A stretch of 64,000 bases of DNA from Pseudomonas triticifolii (GTDB lineage: Bacteria > Pseudomonadota > Gammaproteobacteria > Pseudomonadales > Pseudomonadaceae). Position 1 is the stretch's first letter, and each line of letters begins with the position of its first letter. The translations under genes were made by a program, and so were the position numbers. This document shows positions 42,936 through 51,736 of the stretch, piece after piece. The notes under the pieces were generated by a model. The model had not been told where the DNA came from. It made no database searches and was given only the letters and a program-made list of their open reading frames with translations. The stretch spans positions 62,001-126,000 of the forward strand of contig NZ_JACONV010000012.1 in the NCBI RefSeq assembly GCF_014358015.1, given 5' to 3'.

Positions 42936-43682
42936 CTACGCGTCTGGTTGGCGCTCGTACTTGCGTTGAATGCGCTCCAGTTCTCCCGACTCGCGCAGCG
43001 TCTCCAATGCCTTGGCCCAGGAAGCGACCACTGCGTCGTCACAGTCCTGACTGAAAGCGATATACAGCGATGAGCGATAAAGCGCGATGGGTATCTGTCG
43101 CAAGGTGCCGGGAGCGATGTTCAGTTGTCGGCTGCGGTACACCACTCCCGCATCGGTATCGCCAATGATGATAGAGGTGCGCCCATTGAGCAGCATTCGA
43201 TAAAGCTGAACACTTTCAGTCGCACTCTTGTCGAGGTTTTTAAAACCCAGCGACTGCAGCATGTCGGGTAGCAGGCCAGCATGCCGCGTCGTGATCTGCG
43301 GTGCGTGCAGCAGTTGCTCAAGAGAGGTGATCGGCGGTGCCGATGCCAGTTGATAAGGGTATATGGACTCTTCCGCGATGGGGCCAACCCATTTGTACAG
43401 GTGCTCGCGCTCTGGCGTTCGAAACATCGAGTACAGAATGGTTTTGGGTCGGCTCTTCAAGGTATGGCTCGCCCGCATGCTGGGCAACATCACAATGTTG
43501 AACTCATCCCCGGTGACCGCCATGATGGCTCTGACGATTTCCGTGGTCATGCCGGTGAGCTGGTTATTCTCCTCATAGTTGTAGGGCGCCCATTCTTCCG
43601 TGACGATCTGATAACGCTCCGCCCTGGCAGGTTCGCCGAGCAACAGACACAACAGCACTGCAGTTAATGTCGAGTGGTTCAC
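42936..43682 (-). CDS. Periplasmic solute-binding protein, family 3
   Basis: A 248-residue protein. A signal peptide ends near EPARAERYQ. Lobe-1 start YQIVTEEWAPYNYEENNQLTG and the later LLNGRTSIIIGD and LERIQRKYE blocks are those of SBP_bac_3 proteins found with polar amino-acid transporters. No permease or ATPase is adjacent, so it is an orphan receptor or a partner of a distant system. The start is GTG 43682. Confidence 0.85.
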   Translation of the reverse strand: MNHSTLTAVLLCLLLGEPARAERYQIVTEEWAPYNYEENNQLTGMTTEIVRAIMAVTGDEFNIVMLPSMRASHTLKSRPKTILYSMFRTPEREHLYKWVGPIAEESIYPYQLASAPPITSLEQLLHAPQITTRHAGLLPDMLQSLGFKNLDKSATESVQLYRMLLNGRTSIIIGDTDAGVVYRSRQLNIAPGTLRQIPIALYRSSLYIAFSQDCDDAVVASWAKALETLRESGELERIQRKYERQPDA

Positions 43683-43848
43683 AGGGTCTGCCTGATGAGC
43701 TGTTCGGTGGTCCAGAGCGGATTTGATTGAACAGATAAAGCTAGCATAGACGCGTATCGGGCGTGCATCGCGGCACTGGGAGGCAATTGCGAAAAGCAGC
43801 AGTGACGGGGTCAGGCGTCACTGCATGCCTGGCGTGCAGTCATCGGCT

Positions 43849-44475
43849 TTATTTTGCGAATGAATACTCGCCACCCTTTTCCAGGGCCTTGCGGTACGCG
43901 GGTCTGGCCTGGAATTTTTCGACCCAGGCGGCGAGGTTGGGGTAAGCCTGCAGCTTGCCGCGGGCCTTGGCGAGTTCGCCGATGAAGCTCATCTGGATGT
44001 CCGCGCCGGTCAGTTCTTCACCGACCAGGTAAGGCGTCAGGCCCAAGGCTTCGTTCAGGTAGCCCAGATAGTTGGCCACTTCCGATTCAATCCGTGGGTG
44101 CAACGGCGCACCAGCGTCGCCCAGGCGTCCGACGTACAGGTCGAGCATGAGGGGCAGCATGGCCGAGCCTTCGGCGAAATGCAGCCATTGCACGTACTCA
44201 TCGTACGTGGCTCCGGCAGGGTCGGGCTGCAGACGGCCTTCACCGTGGCGGCGGATCAGGTAGTCGACGATGGCACCAGACTCGATGACGACGTGAGGGC
44301 CGTCCTGAATCACCGGCGATTTGCCCAGCGGGTGGATGGCTTTGAGTTCAGGTGGCGCGAGGTTGGTCTTGGTATCCCGCTCATAGCGCTTGATCTCGTA
44401 GGGCAGGCCAAGCTCTTCGAGCAGCCAGAGAATGCGTTGCGAGCGTGAGTTGTTGAGGTGGTGAACAGTGATCAT
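43849..44475 (-). CDS. Glutathione S-transferase
   Basis: A 208-residue GST. The thioredoxin-like domain begins MITVHHLNNSRSQRILWLLE, with Ser at the usual catalytic position, a cis-Pro block LGKSPVIQDG and the glutathione-contacting ESGAIVDYL. The helical domain follows (YVQWLHFAEGSAM, GADIQMSF). It is probably cytosolic. GGAG lies five bases before the ATG. The substrate is unknown. Confidence 0.92.
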   Translation of the reverse strand: MITVHHLNNSRSQRILWLLEELGLPYEIKRYERDTKTNLAPPELKAIHPLGKSPVIQDGPHVVIESGAIVDYLIRRHGEGRLQPDPAGATYDEYVQWLHFAEGSAMLPLMLDLYVGRLGDAGAPLHPRIESEVANYLGYLNEALGLTPYLVGEELTGADIQMSFIGELAKARGKLQAYPNLAAWVEKFQARPAYRKALEKGGEYSFAK

Positions 44476-44579
44476 GTGGGCTCCGTTTCAGGTACGTGAG
44501 GGTGTTAATAGAGGACTGTCGTCGAGGCGGGGAGTGCCCTTGATCGGTATTGACGTCGATCACAGGTCAGGAAATGTCG

Positions 44580-45377
44580 TTACGCCCGCATGTCACGCGG
44601 GCTGATACCGAGCCGCTGCCTGAAGGCGGTGGCCATGTGGGCCTGCGATGAGAACCCGCAAGCCTGAGCGATATCAGCCAGTCTCTGGGTTGAATGACGC
44701 AGCAGTGTCCTTGCGCGCGCCAGGCGTCGGTCGATCACATAGCTGTGCGGGCTCTGGCCGGTCGTGTCCCGAAACGCACGCATGAAATGCCCCTCTGACA
44801 CGCCCAGCACGTTCGCCATTGCCTGCACGCTCAGCGTTCCGTCCAGCTCTGCCTCGATGTATTCATCCAGCAACCGTAGCCGCTTTGCGGTGAGTGAGGG
44901 ACGAGGCTGACAGGCTGCATGCTCAGCGCCCGTTGCTCGTTCGACCAGTGCGAAGGCCCAGGCTTCCCAGTCAGCTTCGACGGACATGCGCAGCAGTGCG
45001 TTGCGCATGCGTTGCGCGAGGCTGATCGCGGGCGGGTCGATGCGGTTATTGAACGGACCGGCGTCGGCCAGCGGCTTGCCGTCAGTACGGATGACCCGCA
45101 AGTACTCGCCGCCCTTGGGCGATTGTGAGAACACGTCACAGCCTGCTGGTACAAACGCCAGACCGTTGGCAATGGCCTGAAAGGGGATCACCCGGTCGCT
45201 GCCGATAGCATGCACGCCGTGCTGCCCATCGAAGGCAAAACCCACTGCAGACTGGGCCGCCACGTACCGGGCTTCATAGGCCGAAGGCGGGAGCAGTTCG
45301 ATCCTCCACGGCCCGGCCTCGGCATGGCGAACCGGTTCGGCGGGGGGCGATGATTGCAGACGTTTGAGCGGTTTCAT
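44580..45377 (-). CDS. AraC-family regulator, divergent from threonine dehydratase
   Basis: A 265-residue regulator. The N-terminal half is a cupin-like ligand domain. The C-terminal AraC domain (about residues 165-262) has both helix-turn-helix units: LSVQAMANVLGVSEGHFMRA and RLADIAQACGFSSQAHMATA, ending RLGISPRDMRA. The frame stays open far upstream, but that part is antisense to the dehydratase gene, and ATG 45377 gives a normal family length. It likely controls the divergent gene at 45477. Confidence 0.88.
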   Translation of the reverse strand: MKPLKRLQSSPPAEPVRHAEAGPWRIELLPPSAYEARYVAAQSAVGFAFDGQHGVHAIGSDRVIPFQAIANGLAFVPAGCDVFSQSPKGGEYLRVIRTDGKPLADAGPFNNRIDPPAISLAQRMRNALLRMSVEADWEAWAFALVERATGAEHAACQPRPSLTAKRLRLLDEYIEAELDGTLSVQAMANVLGVSEGHFMRAFRDTTGQSPHSYVIDRRLARARTLLRHSTQRLADIAQACGFSSQAHMATAFRQRLGISPRDMRA

Positions 45378-45476
45378 GGCTGCATAGTACTCAGGCGTCG
45401 CAGTAAAAGTCAGGTCAGTTTTCTGAAAGCCACAGGCGCGTTTTCTGCCTAGGCTGGGCCAAAACATTCGAGAGCA

Positions 45477-46451
45477 ATGACCATGCATGGATTGACGCTG
45501 CAAGACATCGAAGGCGCGGCTCGCCAGGTGTACGACGTAATGCCGGCCACGGCGCAATATGCCTGGCCTTTGCTGGCACAGCGGCTGGGTTGCAGTGTCT
45601 GGGTCAAACACGAAAACCACACGCCGACCGGCGCTTTCAAGGTCCGGGGCGGCATCACCTTCATGAGCTGGCTCAAACGCAATCATCCAGAGGTCCGGGG
45701 CATCGTCACCGCGACGCGAGGTAATCACGGCCAGAGCCTTGCGCTGGCGGCCAGTGCCCTGGGTCTGCACGCCCTGATTGTGGTCCCGCAAGGCAACTCG
45801 GTGGAAAAGAACAGCGCCATGCGCGCCTTTGGCGGCGAAGTCGTCGAGTGCGGTCAGGATTTCGACCAGGCCCGCGAGGAGGCAGCGCGTCTGGCGCAGG
45901 TGCACGGGCTGTATCTGGTGCCACCCTATCATCCAGAACTGGTCAAAGGGGTGGCGACCTACGCCCTGGAACTGTTCAACGCGGTGCCGGACCTGGATGT
46001 GGTTTACGTGCCCATCGGCTGTGGCTCCGGCGTCTGCGGCGTGATTGCCGCCCGCGACGCGTTGGGGCTTGAGACTGAAGTGGTGGGCGTGGTGTCCACT
46101 GAGGCCGACGCTGCCAAGCAGTCGTTCGAGACAGGGCGACTGCAGGAAACCGCATCGGCGACGACCTTTGCCGATGGCCTGGCGGTGCGCAAGCCGGTGG
46201 CAGACGCGTTCAACGTGTACTCGGCGGGCGCGGCGCGCATTGTCTCGGTCTGCGAGGCGCAGATCGCCGAGGCCATGCGTGTGTATTACACCGATACGCA
46301 CAATTTGACCGAAGGCGCGGGGGCCGCGGCGCTGGCGGCACTCATGCAGGAGCATGCACAGATGCAGGGCAAAAAAGCCGGTGTGATTCTGTCGGGAGGA
46401 AATATTGATCGCGAGCTTTATACAAGGGTGATCGCCGGGTTATGGCCCTGA
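45477..46451 (+). CDS. PLP-dependent threonine dehydratase-like enzyme
   Basis: A 324-residue fold-type II PLP enzyme. The Schiff-base lysine lies in ENHTPTGAFKVRGG near residue 55, and the substrate loop TATRGNHGQSLA and C-terminal LSGGNID agree with serine/threonine dehydratases. The phosphate loop reads IGCGSGVCG rather than the common GGGGL. There is no C-terminal ACT regulatory domain, so it is the catabolic, non-allosteric type. Ile biosynthesis is therefore less likely than degradation of a hydroxy-amino acid. ATG 45483 is an alternative start two codons in. Confidence 0.85.
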   Translation: MTMHGLTLQDIEGAARQVYDVMPATAQYAWPLLAQRLGCSVWVKHENHTPTGAFKVRGGITFMSWLKRNHPEVRGIVTATRGNHGQSLALAASALGLHALIVVPQGNSVEKNSAMRAFGGEVVECGQDFDQAREEAARLAQVHGLYLVPPYHPELVKGVATYALELFNAVPDLDVVYVPIGCGSGVCGVIAARDALGLETEVVGVVSTEADAAKQSFETGRLQETASATTFADGLAVRKPVADAFNVYSAGAARIVSVCEAQIAEAMRVYYTDTHNLTEGAGAAALAALMQEHAQMQGKKAGVILSGGNIDRELYTRVIAGLWP

Positions 46452-46515
46452 CCCATACGGCAACCGTCGCCGATCGCGTAAGATTGCGCGCTCACATTAG
46501 ATCAGGGACGAGTCA

Positions 46516-47643
46516 ATGGCATTTCGGGTATTGGTCATTGGTGGCTACGGTAACTTTGGCAGTTTGATCTGCGACCATCTGGTGACGATGCCGATGGTTG
46601 AGCTGGTCATTTCGGGCGGTGACAGTCGCAAGCTGGCTCAAAAGGTCGCCGAGCTGCAAACGCTGGGCGGCAAGGTCTGCGAAAGCTGGTGCGGTGATGC
46701 AATGAAGGAGGGCACGGCCACCGAGCTTCGTGCCATGGGCATCCAGTTGGTGATTCACACGGCCGGGCCTTTTCAGCAGCAATCCTATGCCATCGCACGT
46801 CATTGCATCGAAGCGGGTGTGAACTACTGCGACCTGTCGGACTGCCGCGCATTTGTGACCGGGGTCTCGACCCTTGATGCCGCCGCGCGCGAGGCAGGTG
46901 TCAGTGTGTTGAGCGGCTGCAGTTCGGTGCCGACCCTGTCGGCGGCCATCATTGATCAGCATCGCGAACGTTTTCTGCGCATCGATTCGATCGAGCACGG
47001 CATTTCATCGGCAGCCAAAATGCCGGGTCTGTCTACCGTGCTGGGCGTGTTGGCCTATGCAGGAAAGCCGATCAACCAGCTCAAGGACGGGCAGGTGCAT
47101 CAGGTGCCTGGCTGGATGGACCTGACGCTGCGCAAGATACCGGGCATGGGGACGCGGCTGCTGGCCAATGTCGATGCGCCTGACATTGATGTATTTGCGA
47201 CGCGCTACGCGGCAAAAAATCTGCGCTTCAAGGCCGGATCAGGACTGAAGGCAGGCGGCATCGCCAATTTTCTGTTGGCCTGGGCGGTTCGCCGCGGTCT
47301 GATTCATGACCCTGCGCCCTGGGCGACACGGCTCCATCGCTGGGGTACCCGGTTTGAACACCTGGGCGACAAGAAAAGCGCGATGTACATAGACGTCGAT
47401 GGAATCGATCACAACCGTCAGCCTTTGCGCATGCTGGCGCTGCTGACTGCTCTAAACGACAAGGGGCCGCAAATCCCCAGCTGCGCTGCAGTGGCCTTGG
47501 CGACAAAAATGGCCGCCGGTTACCGACCGCTTCCCGGGGCACGTGCGTGCGTTGGCGAGATCACGGTGAATGAGTACCTGATGGCCATGAATGAACCCGC
47601 CAACATTTCGCTGGACGTGCAGTTCAAGGGCGCACAGGCCTGA
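46516..47643 (+). CDS. Saccharopine-dehydrogenase-like NAD(P)-binding protein
   Basis: A 375-residue protein whose N-terminus is a Rossmann fold (FRVLVIGGYGNFGSLICDHL) followed by VIHTAGPFQQQSYAIARHCI and NYCDLSD, the pattern of the saccharopine dehydrogenase NADP-binding family. The C-terminal half is unassigned. True lysine metabolism is unlikely from this alone. It is co-directional with the DUF2269 gene two bases downstream. Confidence 0.82.
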   Translation: MAFRVLVIGGYGNFGSLICDHLVTMPMVELVISGGDSRKLAQKVAELQTLGGKVCESWCGDAMKEGTATELRAMGIQLVIHTAGPFQQQSYAIARHCIEAGVNYCDLSDCRAFVTGVSTLDAAAREAGVSVLSGCSSVPTLSAAIIDQHRERFLRIDSIEHGISSAAKMPGLSTVLGVLAYAGKPINQLKDGQVHQVPGWMDLTLRKIPGMGTRLLANVDAPDIDVFATRYAAKNLRFKAGSGLKAGGIANFLLAWAVRRGLIHDPAPWATRLHRWGTRFEHLGDKKSAMYIDVDGIDHNRQPLRMLALLTALNDKGPQIPSCAAVALATKMAAGYRPLPGARACVGEITVNEYLMAMNEPANISLDVQFKGAQA

Positions 47644-47645
47644 CC

Positions 47646-48128
47646 ATGCTTTATCTGATACTTAAGTATGTGCACGTGATTGCGGCGATCTTTCTGTTCG
47701 GCTTCGGCATGGGGTCGTACCTCTACCTGATCGCAGCCAGCCGCAGTGCCAATGCGCAAGTCATTGCCCATGTGGCGAAAATGGTGGTGCGCTACGACGC
47801 CTGGATCACCACTCCGGCGGGGTTCATTCAGATCATCACCGGGTATTGGCTGGTGAAACTCACTGGGTTGTCCCTGTTGAGCAACTGGGTGCTGACCTCG
47901 TTGATCATCTTCATCTGCGTGGGCGCATTGTGGTTGCCGGTTCTGATACTGCAAAAACGCCTCGAACGGCTTGCTGAACAGGCGGTTGAAAGGGGCGGGG
48001 CGCTGCCCGATGAGTTTCATGTCCACTATCGCCTATGGTTCTGGCTCGGCGTGGCGGGTTTTTCCGGCATGTTCGCGATTGTTTTGATGATGGTCAGCAA
48101 GATGACGCTGGTGCAGTGGTTTCAGTGA
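47646..48128 (+). CDS. DUF2269 integral membrane protein
   Basis: A 160-residue protein with four hydrophobic helices (for example LKYVHVIAAIFLFGFGMGSY and WFWLGVAGFSGMFAIVLMMV). It matches the DUF2269 pattern of an N-terminal histidine-containing helix and a conserved W/T/P block (YDAWITTPAGFIQIITGYW). Function unknown. It starts two bases after the upstream stop, so the two proteins are translationally linked and may form a membrane oxidoreductase unit. Confidence 0.85.
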   Translation: MLYLILKYVHVIAAIFLFGFGMGSYLYLIAASRSANAQVIAHVAKMVVRYDAWITTPAGFIQIITGYWLVKLTGLSLLSNWVLTSLIIFICVGALWLPVLILQKRLERLAEQAVERGGALPDEFHVHYRLWFWLGVAGFSGMFAIVLMMVSKMTLVQWFQ

Positions 48129-48306
48129 TTGCCGTCATCAAAAAAAGACCTGAACTGCTGAAAACTTCAGTTCGCTGCGCGACCAGTCGTCCGAAAAAGA
48201 TTCAGCCCACTAAGTTAAATAAATCTTAATGTTGGCGAAGGCCCCTGAAACAAGGGGCTTTGTGTTCTATCTATCGGTCGATCAGTTATATCGATCAAGT
48301 TTCCCA

Positions 48307-48333
48307 TCAAGTTCATCTGCTCAGCGCCGATTC
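48307..48333 (+). promoter_or_regulatory. Sigma-28 (FliA)-like promoter of the HBM chemoreceptor
   Basis: TCAAG (48307-48311), a 14-base spacer and GCCGATTC (48326-48333) resemble the flagellar sigma-28 consensus of Pseudomonas. It lies 35 bases before the chemoreceptor ATG, consistent with expression of this gene in the motility regulon. Confidence 0.6.
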
Positions 48334-48367
48334 ACGGGCATTCCGAAAAATCGAAGGCACACACGCT

Positions 48368-50296
48368 ATGAGCGCGACATGGTTGGACAACTTGAAAGTC
48401 AGCAACAAGCTCGGACTGGGCTTTGCCGCGACCCTGCTGGGCGTACTCACGGTCACGGCGATTGGTTACTCAAGTACCAACCTGCTGATCGAGCGTCTGG
48501 GCAAAAGTGGCGAGGTTGCCGCCATCAAGGGCGATGTGCTCAATGCCCGAATTGCCGCTCAGGCCTACGCAACGGGTCCAAGCGCCGCCGGCGTGCAGAC
48601 CTACGCCAGCGCGCTGGGCACGTTGGGTGACAGTGTCGAGCGGGGGCTCAAGGTATTTGTCGTTTCGAGCAATCTGGACAAACTGCGTGACATCAAGGAA
48701 CAGGTCGGGGGCCTGAAGCAGACGTTCGATCAACTGGTCAGCATCAACCAGAAAGTCGATGACGCGTTAAAACCGTTGATCAAGGTCTCGGACGATGTCA
48801 GTGCAACGTTCGAAAACCTGCTGCAGAAAACCATCGACGACGCCGTGCGGGCGCCGAGCCAGTCGGGTATTCAACAAGTGAAAGTCGCCGGGGACCTGCG
48901 CAACGGCATGACCAACTTCCGTCTGATCTTCCGCCGTTACCTGAGTATTCCGTCTGCCGATAACCGTCAGGCAACCTTCAGTGCGGCCGATGCGCTGATC
49001 GCGCAACTGGCTGCCGCTCGCGACCAGTTGCCTGCCGAGGCCAACGGCGCAGTGGACACCGCCCTGAGTGCCTTGAAGCAATACAAGGTGCTGATGGCGT
49101 CGATCTCCGAGATGCTGCAGCAGACCGACCAGGTGCGCAGTGCCTTGCAGCAACAGTCCATCGCCACGGCTGCCCGTGCCGACGACCTGGCGGCCGCGCA
49201 ACTGGTCAGTGCCAAGCGCGAGCAGAACACCGCAGTGGTGCAGTTGTTGAGTGTGGCGTTGGTTGTGTTGCTGATCGGCATCTTCGCGGCGTTCATCATC
49301 ACCCGCCAGATCACCGTGCCCTTGAACGACACTGTTATCGCCGCTCGCCGGATCGCCGAGGGCGACCTGACCCATGACACCGTTACGACGCGTCAGGACG
49401 AGTTGGGTTTGCTGCAAAACACCATGCAGCACATGACGGTGTCGCTGCGTGGCCTGATTGGCGGCATCGGCACTGGCATCATGCAGATCGCGACCGCAGC
49501 CGAAGAACTGTCTGCCGGCAGCGAGCAGACCAGTGCTGGCGTCGCTCAGCAAAAGAACGAAGTCGATCAGGTCGCCACGGCCATGAACGAGATGGCGTCG
49601 ACCGTCCAGGAAGTCGCGCGCAACACCGAAGACGCCTCCAGGGCCGCGAAACAGGCTAGCGAGCGTGCCGCTCATGGCAGCAGTGTGGTGCAACACGCGA
49701 CACGGGAAATCGGCCAGTTGGCGGGCGAAGTCAAACAACTGGGTCAGGCCATGGGGCGTCTGTCTGAAGACAGCAACAAGATTGGCAGTGTGATCGACGT
49801 GATCAAGGCGGTTGCCGAACAGACCAACCTGCTGGCGCTCAACGCTGCCATCGAAGCTGCCCGTGCGGGTGAGCAGGGTCGCGGCTTTGCTGTTGTGGCT
49901 GATGAAGTGCGCTCCCTCGCCCAGCGTACCCAGAAATCTACCACCGAAATCGAAGCGTTGATCCTGGCACTGCAACAGGGTACGGGCGCTGCCTCCGGCC
50001 TGATGGATGCCAGCCTGCAACGTACCGAAGGTACCGTGGTGCTGGCGCGCCAGGCCGAGCAGGCGCTGATGGAAATCAATCAGTCGATCGGCACCATCGA
50101 GCAGATGAGTCAGCAGATTTCGGCGTCTGCCGAGCAACAAAGTGCAGTGACCGAAGAGATCAACCGCAGCGTGCTCAGCGTACGGGATATCGCGGATCAG
50201 TCCGCGGCGGCAACCGAACAGAGCGCGGCATCGACTGTGGAGCTGGCCCGTCTGGGCGGCAACCTGCAGAGCATGGTGGCGCGCTTTCGTATCTGA
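48368..50296 (+). CDS. Methyl-accepting chemotaxis protein with HBM sensor
   Basis: A 642-residue chemoreceptor. TM1 (about residues 12-35) is followed by an all-helical periplasmic domain to about residue 280, with ARIAAQAYATGPS near the start and FRLIFRRYLS midway, as in helical bimodular (HBM) sensors such as McpS, which binds TCA-cycle acids. TM2 near 285-310, HAMP (RQITVPLNDTVIAARRIAEG), and a signalling hairpin with VIKAVAEQTNLLALNAAIEA follow. ATG 48368 with GAAGG upstream is preferred over an earlier frame opening. There is no C-terminal pentapeptide. Confidence 0.92.
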   Translation: MSATWLDNLKVSNKLGLGFAATLLGVLTVTAIGYSSTNLLIERLGKSGEVAAIKGDVLNARIAAQAYATGPSAAGVQTYASALGTLGDSVERGLKVFVVSSNLDKLRDIKEQVGGLKQTFDQLVSINQKVDDALKPLIKVSDDVSATFENLLQKTIDDAVRAPSQSGIQQVKVAGDLRNGMTNFRLIFRRYLSIPSADNRQATFSAADALIAQLAAARDQLPAEANGAVDTALSALKQYKVLMASISEMLQQTDQVRSALQQQSIATAARADDLAAAQLVSAKREQNTAVVQLLSVALVVLLIGIFAAFIITRQITVPLNDTVIAARRIAEGDLTHDTVTTRQDELGLLQNTMQHMTVSLRGLIGGIGTGIMQIATAAEELSAGSEQTSAGVAQQKNEVDQVATAMNEMASTVQEVARNTEDASRAAKQASERAAHGSSVVQHATREIGQLAGEVKQLGQAMGRLSEDSNKIGSVIDVIKAVAEQTNLLALNAAIEAARAGEQGRGFAVVADEVRSLAQRTQKSTTEIEALILALQQGTGAASGLMDASLQRTEGTVVLARQAEQALMEINQSIGTIEQMSQQISASAEQQSAVTEEINRSVLSVRDIADQSAAATEQSAASTVELARLGGNLQSMVARFRI

Positions 50297-50350
50297 GGCC
50301 TGGGAAACGGGCGTGCGGCAAGGTTGCAGGCCCAGAGCGTTTTATCCGGG

Positions 50351-50385
50351 AGGCGGGCTTGCCGATGCGGGTGTCGAGCCCGCCT
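50351..50385 (+). terminator. Hairpin downstream of the HBM chemoreceptor
   Basis: AGGCGGGCT (50351-50359) pairs perfectly with AGCCCGCCT (50377-50385), followed by TTCGG. It probably ends the chemoreceptor transcript. The sequence partly resembles the REP family core. Confidence 0.55.
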
Positions 50386-50503
50386 TTCGGTGAGTGCTTT
50401 GCGGCAATCATTTCGCCGTTTTAGCTCGCTTAGAAGGTAAAGCCGCTCTTGAAGACGTATCGGTCTATGAGGGCCTGACCGTCTAAGCCACCAACACATA
50501 ACC

Positions 50504-50527
50504 AAAAAGCCCGCGATGTTCGCGGGC
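50504..50527 (-). terminator. Rho-independent terminator of acdS
   Basis: On the minus strand a perfect eight-base stem GCCCGCGA/TCGCGGGC with a three-base loop is followed by TTTTT. It lies 35 bases after the acdS stop. Confidence 0.8.
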
Positions 50528-50561
50528 GGTCGATGGCCTGATGACCGATCTGCGAGTGTCC

Positions 50562-51578
50562 TCAGCCGTCCTTGAATAGAAAGCTGTAGGCATTCAGGGC
50601 TGGCACGCCGCCCAAGTGGGCGTAGAGCACTTTCGAGCCGTCGGGGAATTCGCTGTTACGGACCATGTCGATCATGCCGTGCATCGACTTGCCCTCATAG
50701 ACCGGGTCGGTCAGAACGCCTTCCAGACGCGCGCACAGGCGGATGGCTTCCAGCGTGCCTTCGTTGGGCAGCCCGTACTCGGGGTAGGCGTAGCGGGTGT
50801 CCAGCACCACGTCTTCGGCGGTAATCTCCCGGCCCAGTTCGACCAGTTTTGCCGTGTTCTGAGCGATGCGCAGCACCTGTTCGCGGGTCTTGTCCGGCTT
50901 GGCGGAGGCATCGATGCCAATGACTCGTTGTGCTCGACCGTCGGCGGCAAAGCCCACGAGCATGCCCGCATGGGTGCTGCCGGTCACTGAACAAACGACG
51001 ATGTAGTCGAACTTGAAGCCCAACTCTTCTTCCTGCTGACGCACTTCATCGGCAAAGCGCACGAACCCCAGGCCACCCAATCGATGCTCCGAGCAGCCCG
51101 CCGGGATCGGGAAGGGCTTGCCGCCACTCTCGACCACATCGGCCATGGCTTTTTCCCAGCTTGGACGAATGCCGATATCGAAGCCGGCCGAATCCAGGCG
51201 TACATCAGCGCCCATGATGCGCGACATCTCGATGTTGCCGACCCGGTCGTACAAGGCGTCCGAATAGTTGACCCAGTTCTCCTGAACCAGCACGCACTTC
51301 ATGCCCAGATGCGCAGCGACCGCGGCCACCTGACGGGTCTGGTTGGACTGGATGCCTCCAATCGACACCAGGGTGTCATATCCCCCCTCAATGGCCTCGG
51401 GCACCAGGTATTCCAGCTTGCGCGTCTTGTTGCCGCCAAAGGCCAGGCCGCTGTTGCAGTCCTCTCGCTTGGCGTACAGCTCGACCTTGCCACCCAGATG
51501 CTCACTCAGGCGCTTGAGCGGAGTGATGGGGGAGGGACCGAACGTCAGAGGGTAGCGCTTGAATTTACTCAGGTTCAT
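50562..51578 (-). CDS. acdS: 1-aminocyclopropane-1-carboxylate (ACC) deaminase
   Basis: A 338-residue PLP enzyme splitting ACC, the plant ethylene precursor, to 2-oxobutyrate and ammonia. With ATG 51578 (GGAG seven bases upstream) the residues known for true AcdS are all in register: K51 (PLP), S78, Y268, Y294, E295 and L322. E295 and L322 separate AcdS from the related D-cysteine desulfhydrases. The protein is cytoplasmic. It is divergent from an Lrp-family gene, as in other acdR-acdS loci. In a plant-associated pseudomonad it would supply nitrogen and lower host ethylene. Confidence 0.93.
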   Translation of the reverse strand: MNLSKFKRYPLTFGPSPITPLKRLSEHLGGKVELYAKREDCNSGLAFGGNKTRKLEYLVPEAIEGGYDTLVSIGGIQSNQTRQVAAVAAHLGMKCVLVQENWVNYSDALYDRVGNIEMSRIMGADVRLDSAGFDIGIRPSWEKAMADVVESGGKPFPIPAGCSEHRLGGLGFVRFADEVRQQEEELGFKFDYIVVCSVTGSTHAGMLVGFAADGRAQRVIGIDASAKPDKTREQVLRIAQNTAKLVELGREITAEDVVLDTRYAYPEYGLPNEGTLEAIRLCARLEGVLTDPVYEGKSMHGMIDMVRNSEFPDGSKVLYAHLGGVPALNAYSFLFKDG

Positions 51579-51696
51579 ATCGAGTCTCCGTTGAGAGGGG
51601 GATCCAGACACGGGGTTTTACGCTGTGCCTGAGATGGGTCCCATCATAGAAAATCGCCCGATAAGCGTGGTTGCAAAGAATTGTTCAAATAAGAAA

Positions 51697-51727
51697 TTAA
51701 GCATAGTGTAAGGTCACTTAAACCTTA
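51697..51727. promoter_or_regulatory. AcdR (Lrp-type) box candidates in the acdS-acdR gap
   Basis: TTAAG (51697-51701) and CTTAA (51717-51721) are complementary arms, and overlapping them TAAGGT-N7-ACCTTA (51709-51727) forms a second dyad. The region is AT-rich and lies 10-40 bases before acdR, where an autoregulated Lrp-type protein would bind. Confidence 0.5.
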
Positions 51728-51736
51728 TTTAATGTT

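Noticed and set aside
45378..46355. Upstream extension of the AraC frame on the minus strand
   Set aside because: It is antisense to the threonine dehydratase gene and would give a regulator more than twice normal length. ATG 45377 gives the family size.
50562..51578. Reading this gene as D-cysteine desulfhydrase
   Set aside because: E295 and L322 and the divergent Lrp regulator match ACC deaminase.
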